Shown in pieces: positions 1-6,958 of a stretch of 64,000 bases of DNA (position 1 is its first letter; every line of letters starts with the position of its first letter). A model generated the notes under the pieces. The model had not been told where the DNA came from. It saw nothing but the letters and a program-made list of their open reading frames with translations, and did no database searches. Origin of the DNA: Thermobifida halotolerans (lineage in GTDB: Bacteria; Actinomycetota; Actinomycetes; Streptosporangiales; Streptosporangiaceae); contig NZ_CP063196.1 in NCBI RefSeq assembly GCF_003574835.2, positions 2,480,001-2,544,000 on the forward strand, written 5' to 3'. The position numbers and the translations under genes are program-made.

Positions 1-444
1 GCGGGTCACCAGGAACGGGATGAGGATGTCGGCCAGTCTCCCGAACTCGCCGTGCCGCCCCACCAGGTAGTTCTCGTGGCAGCCGTAGGAGTTGCCCGCC
101 GAGTCGGTGTTGTTCTTGAACAGGTAGATGTCCCCGGCGATGCCCTCCTCGTGCAGGCGCTGCTCGGCGTCGACCTGCAGCCCCTCCAGGATGCGCTCAC
201 CGGCCTTGTCGTGCGCAACCAGGTCGACCAGGCTGTCGCATTCGGGGGTGGCGTACTCGGGATGGGAACCCACGTCCAGGTAGAGCCGCGCGCCGTTGCG
301 CAGGAACACGTTGGAGCTGCGCCCCCACGACACCACCCGACGGAACAGATAGCGGGCCACCTCGTCCGGCGACAGCCGCCGCTGCCCCCGGAACGTGCAG
401 GTGACCCCGTACTCGTTCTCCAGACCGAAGATGCGACGTTCCAC
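1..444 (-). CDS. pafA: Pup--protein ligase PafA (5' part only, cut by window start)
   Basis: PafA attaches the prokaryotic ubiquitin-like protein Pup to lysines of target proteins using ATP, marking them for the proteasome. The 148 codons present carry the family N-terminus: the [16 protein letters not shown] stretch, [18 protein letters not shown], and [14 protein letters not shown], whose Asp57 matches the catalytic aspartate of the PafA/Dop glutamine-synthetase-like fold. [19 protein letters not shown] follows. The start is the GTG at 442-444, a few bases after a GAGG ribosome site. About two thirds of the usual 450 residues lie outside the window. It is the last gene of the pup-prcB-prcA-pafA run, 63 bp after prcA, and is probably co-transcribed. 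Confidence 0.95.
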   Translation of the reverse strand, partial: MERRIFGLENEYGVTCTFRGQRRLSPDEVARYLFRRVVSWGRSSNVFLRNGARLYLDVGSHPEYATPECDSLVDLVAHDKAGERILEGLQVDAEQRLHEEGIAGDIYLFKNNTDSAGNSYGCHENYLVGRHGEFGRLADILIPFLVTR

Positions 445-507
445 GCGGCCTCACCTGTCCTTCCCGTCCGCGGCGCCGCGGACCCGTCGGCCGCGGCGCC
501 TGCCGAA

Positions 508-1263
508 TCACACTCCGTCAGTGGCGCCGCCGTCGTCGGGCGTCTGCGGCGCGGTCTCCTCGACGGCCGCGTTGGCCTGTTCGAGCATCCGGACCAGACG
601 GTCTCCCTGAATGCGACGGAACTTGCGGTGCGGCCGCGAGCGTTCCAGCACCGCCACCTCCAGGCTGGTGGCCTGCAGTTCGCGCCGTTCACCGTTCTCG
701 TGCGCCAGACCGTGCACCGCGACCTGCAGCGCCTCGGTCAGGGACGCGTTCTTGACGTACCGTTCCCGCAACGCCGCGGTGACCCGCTCGGCCGAGCCTC
801 CCATCGCCAGGAAGTCGTGCTCGTCCACCACCGAGCCGTCGAACGTGATGCGGTAGATCTGGTCGGTGTCGGGGGTGTCGCCGACCTCCCCGACGACGAT
901 CTCGACCTCCCAGGGCTTGTTGCTCTCGGTGAAGACCGCGCCCAGGGTCTGGGCGTAGGCGTTGGCCAGCATCTGGCCGGTCACGTCGCTGCGGTCGTAG
1001 GTGTAGCCGTGCATGTCGGCGAAGCGGACCCCCGCCAGGCGCAGGTTCTCGAACTCGTTGTAGCGGCCGACCGCGGCGAAGGCCACCCGGTCGTAGAGCT
1101 CACTGATCTTGTGCAGGGTCCGGGACATGTTGTCCGCCACGAACAGGATGCCGCCGTCGTACTGCAACACGACGGCGCTGCGGCCCCGCGCGATTCCCTT
1201 ACGCGCGTAGTCCGCCTTGTCCTTCATGATCTGTTCGGGCGAGACGTAGAACGGCATCGACAC
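508..1263 (-). CDS. prcA: 20S proteasome subunit alpha
   Basis: This is the alpha-ring subunit of the actinobacterial 20S proteasome. It is non-catalytic and gates substrate entry by docking the ARC/Mpa ATPase. The 251-aa product has the family N-terminus [20 protein letters not shown] and the segments [10 protein letters not shown] and [21 protein letters not shown] low-complexity acidic tail ends in DDGGATDGV. The start is GTG at 1263, eight bases after an AAGGAAA ribosome site, and it matches the MS-x-P start of relatives; the ATG two codons later is spaced less well. It lies 43 bp after prcB and is followed by pafA on the same strand, the standard actinobacterial order. Confidence 0.97.
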   Translation of the reverse strand: MSMPFYVSPEQIMKDKADYARKGIARGRSAVVLQYDGGILFVADNMSRTLHKISELYDRVAFAAVGRYNEFENLRLAGVRFADMHGYTYDRSDVTGQMLANAYAQTLGAVFTESNKPWEVEIVVGEVGDTPDTDQIYRITFDGSVVDEHDFLAMGGSAERVTAALRERYVKNASLTEALQVAVHGLAHENGERRELQATSLEVAVLERSRPHRKFRRIQGDRLVRMLEQANAAVEETAPQTPDDGGATDGV

Positions 1264-1306
1264 CGGTGTGGTTTCCTTTACTGGTCGAAAAGCGGGGACG
1301 ACTGGG

Positions 1307-2155
1307 TCAGCGCACCGGAGCGGTGGGGCCGTCGGGACGCTCGGAACGTCCGGCCACGACCGTCTCCGCCAGCGACTCGACCTCCTCCGAGGACATCCTG
1401 CGGTGTCCGTCCTCGGTGATGACGTCGACCAGCGGGTAGATCTTGCGGTGCAGGTCGGGACCGCCCGTGGCGGAGTCGTCGTCGGCGGCGTCGTAGAGCG
1501 CCTGCAGCGCGACCAGCGCGGCGTCGGTCTCGGTGAGGTCGTCTCGGTAGAGCTTCTTGAGCGCTCCCCTGGCGTAGGTCGAGCCCGAGCCGATGGAGTG
1601 GTAGCGGTGCTCCTCGTAGCGTCCGCCCACCGGGTCGTAGCTGAAGATCCGCCCCTCGCCGCGGGCGGTGTCGTAGCCCACGAGCAGCGGGACCACCACG
1701 AACCCCTGCATGGCCAGCCCCAGGTTGGAGCGGATCATGGTGGCCAGCCGGTTGGCCTTGCCCTCCAGCGACAGCGGACGGCCCTCGCGCTTCTCGTAGT
1801 GCTCCAACTCCACCTGGAAGAGCCTGGCCAGTTCGATGCCGATCCCGGCCGCGCCCGCGATGGCGACCGCGGAGAACTCGTCGGTGCGGAAGAGCTTGTC
1901 CATGTCGCGGTTGGCGATCACGTTGCCGGAGGTGGCCCTGCGGTCACCCGCCAGGACGACGCCGCCGGGGAAGACCATGGCCACGATCGTGGTGGCCTCG
2001 GGGGTCAGGTGGGCGGGGGAACCGTTCGAGGGAAGGTCGGCGAGGTTGGGCAGCCGGTCGGGACTCACCTGGTTCAGGAAGTCGACGAACGACGAGGTTC
2101 CCGGACTCATGAATGCGGAGGGCAGCCGTCCACTGCCCATGAACGCTTCAGACAC
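1307..2155 (-). CDS. prcB: 20S proteasome subunit beta, precursor
   Basis: This is the catalytic N-terminal-threonine protease subunit of the 20S proteasome. The 282-aa precursor carries a propeptide of about 54 residues. Thr55, in the sequence [16 protein letters not shown], should become the nucleophile after self-cleavage. The conserved AGDRRATSG stretch and the [14 protein letters not shown] segment typical of bacterial beta subunits are present. The GTG start at 2155 follows a GGGAG site by only about four bases; an in-frame ATG five codons on is an alternative and would not alter the mature protein. It sits between pup and prcA on the same strand. Confidence 0.97.
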   Translation of the reverse strand: MSEAFMGSGRLPSAFMSPGTSSFVDFLNQVSPDRLPNLADLPSNGSPAHLTPEATTIVAMVFPGGVVLAGDRRATSGNVIANRDMDKLFRTDEFSAVAIAGAAGIGIELARLFQVELEHYEKREGRPLSLEGKANRLATMIRSNLGLAMQGFVVVPLLVGYDTARGEGRIFSYDPVGGRYEEHRYHSIGSGSTYARGALKKLYRDDLTETDAALVALQALYDAADDDSATGGPDLHRKIYPLVDVITEDGHRRMSSEEVESLAETVVAGRSERPDGPTAPVR

Positions 2156-2341
2156 GCGACTCCCTTCGATGGCGTCCCGCCCGCGAGGGCGGACGGGACG
2201 CTGCGGACTTGTTCGGTTGCCTTGCTGTGACCCTACTGACAGCGCAGGACACGGAGGTACCCGCCGACGAGGACTTCTCTTTCAGCGAACTGCTGCGCGG
2301 GACCGGCGGAGGGCGTCCGGAGCCGCCCGTGCCGGTGCCTC

Positions 2342-2545
2342 CTACTGGCCACCCTTCTGCACGAACTGCCGCACGAAGTCCTCGGAGTTGGTCTCCAGCA
2401 CCTCGTCGATCTCGTCCAGGATGTCGTCGACGTCCTCGGACAGCTTCTCGTTGCGTGCTGCGGCCTCGGTACCCGCCTCGACCTCTTCGATCTCCTCGTC
2501 GTGCCGAGTGGCGTGCTTGTGACCCCCGGTTTCCCTGGTCGCCAT
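2342..2545 (-). CDS. pup: Prokaryotic ubiquitin-like protein Pup
   Basis: Pup is the protein tag of the Pup-proteasome system. The product is 67 aa, highly acidic and predicted mostly disordered. It contains the DVDDILDEIDEVLETNSEDFV helix region that ARC/Mpa binds and ends in FVQKGGQ. The C-terminal Gln means it must be deamidated by Dop before PafA can ligate it. The ATG at 2545 is chosen because a GGGAGGAG ribosome site stands seven bases upstream; an in-frame ATG 21 codons earlier would add a non-conserved extension. prcB follows after a 186-bp gap in which I see no gene. Confidence 0.97.
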   Translation of the reverse strand: MATRETGGHKHATRHDEEIEEVEAGTEAAARNEKLSEDVDDILDEIDEVLETNSEDFVRQFVQKGGQ

Positions 2546-2840
2546 GTGGAGGCTCCTCCCTGTTGTCGAGCTCTCGCCTCTATCTTGGCCATTCGACGCC
2601 CCGCTCAACCTCGATCAAGGCGTCTGTTTTGCGCACGTTACCCGGTGCGGCGCCCGTACACACGTTTGAACAGCGGCGACGCGCCCGCCATCGCCTACGG
2701 CACAGGGAAAAACGCGTCCGTTTTTTCCGTCTTGTCCCCCTGTCCGTCGCCCCCCTTCCGCCCCCGGCGCGGCTGTAGGGTACCGATCGTCCACGCATCG
2801 GGATCACGGCAACGGGCGAAGAGCCGGAAAGGGGGCGGCG

Positions 2841-3059
2841 GTGGCCGACAGCAACGAGTACGCGGCGACGTTCGACCTCGTCGACAGCGACGACGACCAG
2901 CGCATCTCGGCACGGGAGATGGGGCGGCTGATGGAGGTGCTGGGCTCGCCGATCAGCGAGGAGCAGGCCGTGGCGGCCGTGCGCGGCATCGACTCCGACG
3001 GCGACGGGCTGATCTCCCTGGAGGAGTTCACCGCCTACATGCGGACCACCGGAGCCTGA
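2841..3059 (+). CDS. Small EF-hand calcium-binding protein
   Basis: A 72-aa protein made almost entirely of a paired EF-hand. Loop 1 spans residues 15-26 (D15, D17, D19 and the closing E26) and loop 2 spans residues 51-62 (D51, D53, D55, E62). Both have full acidic ligand sets, so calcium binding is likely. No signal peptide or membrane segment is visible, so it is probably cytosolic. The GTG start follows an AAGGGGG site. It is transcribed opposite to the Pup genes and lies between pup and dop, which are divergent and convergent to it respectively. Similar calerythrin-like proteins occur in actinobacteria with no defined role; a link to proteasome function is only positional. Confidence 0.85.
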   Translation: MADSNEYAATFDLVDSDDDQRISAREMGRLMEVLGSPISEEQAVAAVRGIDSDGDGLISLEEFTAYMRTTGA

Positions 3060-3087
3060 GCCGCCCCGCGGCCCGGGGCAGCGCGCG

Positions 3088-3115
3088 AGGGGGAGCCGCC
3101 GACGCGGCTCCCCCT
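3088..3115. terminator. Bidirectional hairpin terminator between EF-hand gene and dop
   Basis: A perfect 12-bp stem (3088-3099 with 3104-3115) closed by a four-base CGAC loop lies between the convergent ends of the EF-hand gene and dop. The sequence is GC-rich with only a short pyrimidine tail, as is common for actinobacterial terminators. Confidence 0.7.
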
Positions 3116-3170
3116 TCCCGTCCCCGTGGCCCCGGGCGCGGTCGGCCGTCCCGGACGCCGCGCCGCCGCC

Positions 3171-4691
3171 TCAGCGCCTGCCGCCGGTCAGGGTGGCCAC
3201 CAGGTCCGCGGCGGTGTCGGAGCGGTCCAGCAGCGCCCCCACGTGCTCCCTGGTGCCGCGCAGCGGCTCCAGCGTGGGCACGCGCTGCAGGGAGTCGTAG
3301 CCGGGGATGTCGAAGATGACCGAGTCCCACGACGCCGCGGCGACGGAGTCGGCGTACTTGGCCAGGCAGCGTCCCCGGAAGTAGGCGCGGGTGTCGACGG
3401 GCGGTTCGGTGACGGCCCGCCGCACCTCGGCCTCGTCGAGGAGCCGCCGCATGCGCCCGCGCGCCACCAGCCGGTTGTACAGCCCCCGGTCCTCGCGCAC
3501 GTCGGAGTACTGCAGGTCGACCAGTTGCAGCCGGTGGTGGCCCCAGTCCAGGTCGTCGCGGGAGCGGTAGCCCTCCAGGATCTTCAGCTTGGCCACCCAG
3601 TCGAGCTGGTCGGCCAGCCGCATGGGGTCGTCGGCCAGGGTGGTCAGGACCGCCTCCCAGCGGTCGAGCACGTCGGCGGTGTCGGAATCGACGTCGGCGC
3701 CGTAGCGGTCCTCGACGTACTTGCGGGCCTGCTCCAGGTACTCGCCCTGCAACTGCAGCGCGGTCATGCGCCGCCCGTCGCGCAGCCGGACCTGGTGGGT
3801 GAGGCCGGGGTCGTGCGAGACGGCCCGCAGGTCGGCGACCGGGGTCTCCAGCGACAGGTCGGAGGTGAGGAAGCCGTCCTCGATCATCGACAGCACGATC
3901 GAGGTGGTTCCCAGCTTGAGGTAGGTGGAGACCTCGCTCATGTTGGCGTCGCCGATGATGACGTGCAGCCGCCGGTACTTGTCGGGGTCGGCGTGCGGCT
4001 CGTCGCGGGTGTTGATGATGGGCCGCTTCAGGGTGGTCTCCAGCCCCACCTCGACCTCGAAGAAGTCGGCGCGCTGGCTGACCTGGAACCCCGCCTCGCG
4101 GGCGTCGACGCCGATGCCGACCCGGCCCGCGCCGCACACGACCTGGCGGGAGACGAAGAACGGGATGAGGTGCTGCACGATCTCCGCGAACGGGGTGGAG
4201 CGGCGCATCAGGTAGTTCTCGTGGCAGCCGTAGGAGGCGCCCTTGTTGTCGGTGTTGTTCTTGTACAGCTGGATGGGCTCGGCCGTGGGGACGGCCGAGG
4301 CGCGTCTGGCCGCGTCGGCCATGACCCGCTCCCCCGCTTTGTCCCACAGCACCGCGTCGCGGGGATTGGTGACCTCGGGCGCGGAGTACTCGGGGTGGGC
4401 GTGGTCGACGTACAGCCGCGCCCCGTTGGTGAGGATGACGTTGGCCAGCCCCAGGTCCTCGTCGGTCAACTGGGTCGGGTCCGCGGTTTCGCGCGCGAGG
4501 TCGAAGCCGCGCGCGTCACGCAGCGGGTTCTCCTCCTCGAAGTCCCAGCGGGCCTTGCGCGCCCGCGCGGCCGAGGCCGCCAGATAGGCGTTGACCACCT
4601 GGGTCGAGGTCACCATCGCATTGGCACCGGGGTTGCCGGGCACGGAGATGCCGTACTCGGTCTCGATGCCCATAATCCGCCGCACAGTCAT
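3171..4691 (-). CDS. dop: Depupylase/Pup deamidase Dop
   Basis: Dop converts the C-terminal Gln of Pup to Glu and removes Pup from substrates. The 506-aa product has the PafA/Dop glutamine-synthetase-like fold: [18 protein letters not shown] at the N-terminus, [16 protein letters not shown] around residue 96 with the key Asp, and [18 protein letters not shown]. Length and sequence fit Dop rather than PafA; a typical Dop is about 500 aa with a longer insert after residue 40. The ATG at 4691 agrees with the family start, but no good ribosome site precedes it, so a GTG two codons later (4685) cannot be ruled out. The gene is normally adjacent to ARC/Mpa; here a 4.3-kb stretch separates them. Confidence 0.95.
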   Translation of the reverse strand: MTVRRIMGIETEYGISVPGNPGANAMVTSTQVVNAYLAASAARARKARWDFEEENPLRDARGFDLARETADPTQLTDEDLGLANVILTNGARLYVDHAHPEYSAPEVTNPRDAVLWDKAGERVMADAARRASAVPTAEPIQLYKNNTDNKGASYGCHENYLMRRSTPFAEIVQHLIPFFVSRQVVCGAGRVGIGVDAREAGFQVSQRADFFEVEVGLETTLKRPIINTRDEPHADPDKYRRLHVIIGDANMSEVSTYLKLGTTSIVLSMIEDGFLTSDLSLETPVADLRAVSHDPGLTHQVRLRDGRRMTALQLQGEYLEQARKYVEDRYGADVDSDTADVLDRWEAVLTTLADDPMRLADQLDWVAKLKILEGYRSRDDLDWGHHRLQLVDLQYSDVREDRGLYNRLVARGRMRRLLDEAEVRRAVTEPPVDTRAYFRGRCLAKYADSVAAASWDSVIFDIPGYDSLQRVPTLEPLRGTREHVGALLDRSDTAADLVATLTGGRR

Positions 4692-5085
4692 GTTGTGAAG
4701 GGTATCCAGCGAGGCATGCTTTGATGCGCGACCCGCCGAATTGTGCCCGAACAGCCGTGTTCGTCCCGTCCCCGCGGCGGCCGCACCGACGCTTCCGTCC
4801 TCTCCGGCACCGGGCGGGGCCGCCGCTCGGCCCGGCCGGGAGCACTCCGGCGGTCGGCGCGGAGCCGCCGTGTCGCCCCCCGGTGCGGTCGGGTGCGCTC
4901 CCGGATGCCGGACAGCCCTCGCCCTTCCCCGGTGTTCCTTCCGCACCCCGCCACCCAGCTCGACAAAACGGACAAACCAAAATCTGTCACCAGAAAAAAA
5001 TTAGGGACACCCTTTTTCTCCGCCTCCACAGAAACAGAACGAAACTTCCTTCCTGTCAGGATGACAGTAAGGTACGTTGGCTGTC
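4692..5085. other. Divergent intergenic region, dop / NUDIX regulator
   Basis: No gene is supported here. The part next to dop is GC-rich like the rest of the window. Roughly 4960-5070 is clearly AT-richer, with A and T runs around 4975-5025. This compositional drop begins exactly where the three-gene cassette starts and holds its presumed promoter and a palindromic operator. Confidence 0.6.
5053..5067 (+). promoter_or_regulatory. Palindromic operator upstream of the NUDIX-regulator cassette
   Basis: CTGTCA-GGA-TGACAG is a perfect 6-3-6 inverted repeat ending 18 bp before the ATG at 5086. A third CTGTCA half-site overlaps the start codon (5081-5086). A weak -10-like TAAGGT (5068-5073) immediately follows the palindrome, so a bound protein would block the promoter. 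Autoregulation by the encoded NrtR-type protein is an inference. Confidence 0.5.
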
Positions 5086-5799
5086 ATGTCCGGCACCCCC
5101 TGGAAACCCCCTCCCATCCTGCTCGCGGTTGACCTGGTCATCCTGACGCTTCGTTCCGCACAGCTCCACGTTCTTCTCGTCGAACGAGGAATCGAGCCGT
5201 ACAAGGGCCGCTACGCGCTCCCCGGAGGTTTTCTCAACAACGCAGACGAGGATCTGTGCGCGGCAGCCCACCGTGAACTGCGCGAGGAGGCGAACCTCAA
5301 CGCAGCACACCTGCACCTGGAACAACTGGGCGCCTACGGAGCCCCCGACCGGGATCCGCGGGGACGGGTCGTCTCCGTGGCCTATCTGGCCATCGCCCCC
5401 GGACTCCCGGAACCGGAAGCGGGAACCGACGCGGCGGGAGCCGCCTGGACCCCCGTCCGGGACATCGATTCGGGACGTCTCGAACTCGCCTTCGACCACC
5501 GACAGATCCTCACCGACGGAATCGAGCGCGCCCGCACCAAACTCGAACACTCCTCGCTGGCCACCGCCTTCTGCGACGAGACCTTCACCATCGCGGAACT
5601 GCAACAGGTCTACGAGGCGGTATGGGGGGTCAGCCTCGATCCGCGCAACTTCTACCGAAAGGTCCGAGGCGTGCCCGGATTCATCGTCGCGGCCGGAGCG
5701 GAACGGCGGACCACCAAGGGCCGCCCCGCACAGCTCTTCCGCTCCGGACCGCAGACCGTGCTGTCTCCCCCGCTGAACCGACCCCACTCCGGACAGTGA
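5086..5799 (+). CDS. NUDIX-domain winged-helix regulator (NrtR-type), cassette gene 1
   Basis: A 237-aa protein with an N-terminal NUDIX domain (about residues 12-150) and a C-terminal winged-helix DNA-binding domain (about 155-215, ETFTIAELQQVYEAVWG then FYRKV). This is the NrtR layout, in which the NUDIX part usually senses ADP-ribose-type ligands and controls NAD-related genes. The NUDIX box is at residues 47-71, with GGFLNNADED then RELREEANL. It has six rather than five residues between the Gly and the first Glu, so hydrolysis may be weak or lost. The ATG at 5086 is chosen over the in-frame TTG at 5077; there is no strong ribosome site, so the mRNA may be leaderless. It is followed after 13 bp by the nucleosidase-like gene. 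No NAD-synthesis gene is nearby. Confidence 0.85.
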   Translation: MSGTPWKPPPILLAVDLVILTLRSAQLHVLLVERGIEPYKGRYALPGGFLNNADEDLCAAAHRELREEANLNAAHLHLEQLGAYGAPDRDPRGRVVSVAYLAIAPGLPEPEAGTDAAGAAWTPVRDIDSGRLELAFDHRQILTDGIERARTKLEHSSLATAFCDETFTIAELQQVYEAVWGVSLDPRNFYRKVRGVPGFIVAAGAERRTTKGRPAQLFRSGPQTVLSPPLNRPHSGQ

Positions 5800-5812
5800 G
5801 CAGGAGCGACCA

Positions 5813-6958
5813 ATGACCGACCAGCCGGTGGTGATCCTCACCGCTCTCAACCTCGAGTACGAAGCCGTCCGCCGCCACCTGGACCGTCTCCGCCCGCACC
5901 GCCACGCGCGGGGGACACGGTTCGAGACCGGCTTCCTTCCGGGCACACGGCTTCCCGTGGCGCTCGGGCTCACCGGCAAAGGCAACCACACCGCCGCGGT
6001 CCTGGCTGAACGGGCTGTCCAGGAGTTCTCCCCCGCGGCGCTCATGTTCGTCGGCGTGGCCGGCGCCCTGTGGGACACTCCTCCGCTGGGCGACGTCGTC
6101 ATGGCCACCCACGTCTACGCCTACCACGGCGGCACCAGCGAGGACGACGGCCTCAAGGCCCGTCCCCGGAGCTGGGAGACCGCCCACGAGATCATCCAGC
6201 TCGGCACCTACCTCGGCAGGACCGCCGACTGGACCGCCACGGCGCACCCCGACCACCCCAGCCCCAAGGCCCACTTCGGACCCATCGCCGCCGGGGAGAT
6301 CGTGCAGAACTCCCGGATCTCCCACGAGGCGCGCTGGATCCGCCAGACCTACAACGACGCGCTCGCCATCGAGATGGAGTCCGCAGGCGTGGCCCAGGCC
6401 GGCCACCTCAGCGGCTCCCCCGTGGCGGTGGTCCGCGGCATCAGCGACCGAGCCGACGGCACCAAGAACACCGGGGACGACCGCGCCTGGCAGCCGGTCG
6501 CCGCGGCGAACGCCGCCGCCTTCGCCCTCCGACTCGCCGAAGAACTCCTCAACGACCGGGAGAACCCCATGCCCGAAACCCCCCAGCCCAGCAGCGGCTC
6601 CGTGGTGAACACCGCCCACAACAGCCAGATCGGAATCCAGGCGGGCAGCATCACCGGCAGCACCGTCTCCGTGGGAATCTCCTCCCCCCAACCGACGGGT
6701 GGCACCCTCGCCGCCGATCTGGCCGCGCTCCGCGGCGACCTGCTGCGGGAGCGCTCCTCGGGCAGGCTCGACGAGCCCACCTACCAGGCGGCCCAGGCGG
6801 AACTCGACCTGGCCGGCAAGGCCCTGGAGGAAGGCACCCCGCAGAGCAGGAGCATGTCCTCCCTCGCGCTCCGGCAGCTCCGCGGGCGGCTCGAGGGCTT
6901 CACGGAACTGGCCGCGAAGGTCGCCGCCCTCATCGCCGCGATCCAGGGACTGTCGTGA
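5813..6958 (+). CDS. MTAN/PNP-fold nucleosidase-like protein with RHIM-like motif and helical tail, cassette gene 2
   Basis: A 381-aa protein. Residues 4-247 form a nucleoside phosphorylase/MTA-SAH nucleosidase-type domain: a likely catalytic Glu in ALNLEYEAV (13-19), GVAGAL (81-86), the substrate-binding AIEMES (185-190) and VVRGISDRADG with Asp212 as the probable general acid. A linker follows with the motif NSQIGIQAGSITGSTVS (270-286). The tail (298-381) is helical, charged and then hydrophobic. A metabolic MTAN lacks such a tail. Nucleosidase domains of this fold serve as immune effectors in bacteria, including ATP-cleaving ones, so an effector or signal-processing role is plausible but unproven. 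A GGAG ribosome site precedes the ATG. The stop overlaps the next gene's start by four bases, indicating translational coupling. Confidence 0.85.
   Translation: MTDQPVVILTALNLEYEAVRRHLDRLRPHRHARGTRFETGFLPGTRLPVALGLTGKGNHTAAVLAERAVQEFSPAALMFVGVAGALWDTPPLGDVVMATHVYAYHGGTSEDDGLKARPRSWETAHEIIQLGTYLGRTADWTATAHPDHPSPKAHFGPIAAGEIVQNSRISHEARWIRQTYNDALAIEMESAGVAQAGHLSGSPVAVVRGISDRADGTKNTGDDRAWQPVAAANAAAFALRLAEELLNDRENPMPETPQPSSGSVVNTAHNSQIGIQAGSITGSTVSVGISSPQPTGGTLAADLAALRGDLLRERSSGRLDEPTYQAAQAELDLAGKALEEGTPQSRSMSSLALRQLRGRLEGFTELAAKVAALIAAIQGLS

Noticed and set aside
6070-6954. Possible 295-residue N-terminal extension of cassette gene 3
   Set aside because: The extension overlaps gene 2 in another frame and is low-complexity Arg/Pro/Gly; the GTG at 6955 with 4-bp overlap is far more likely.
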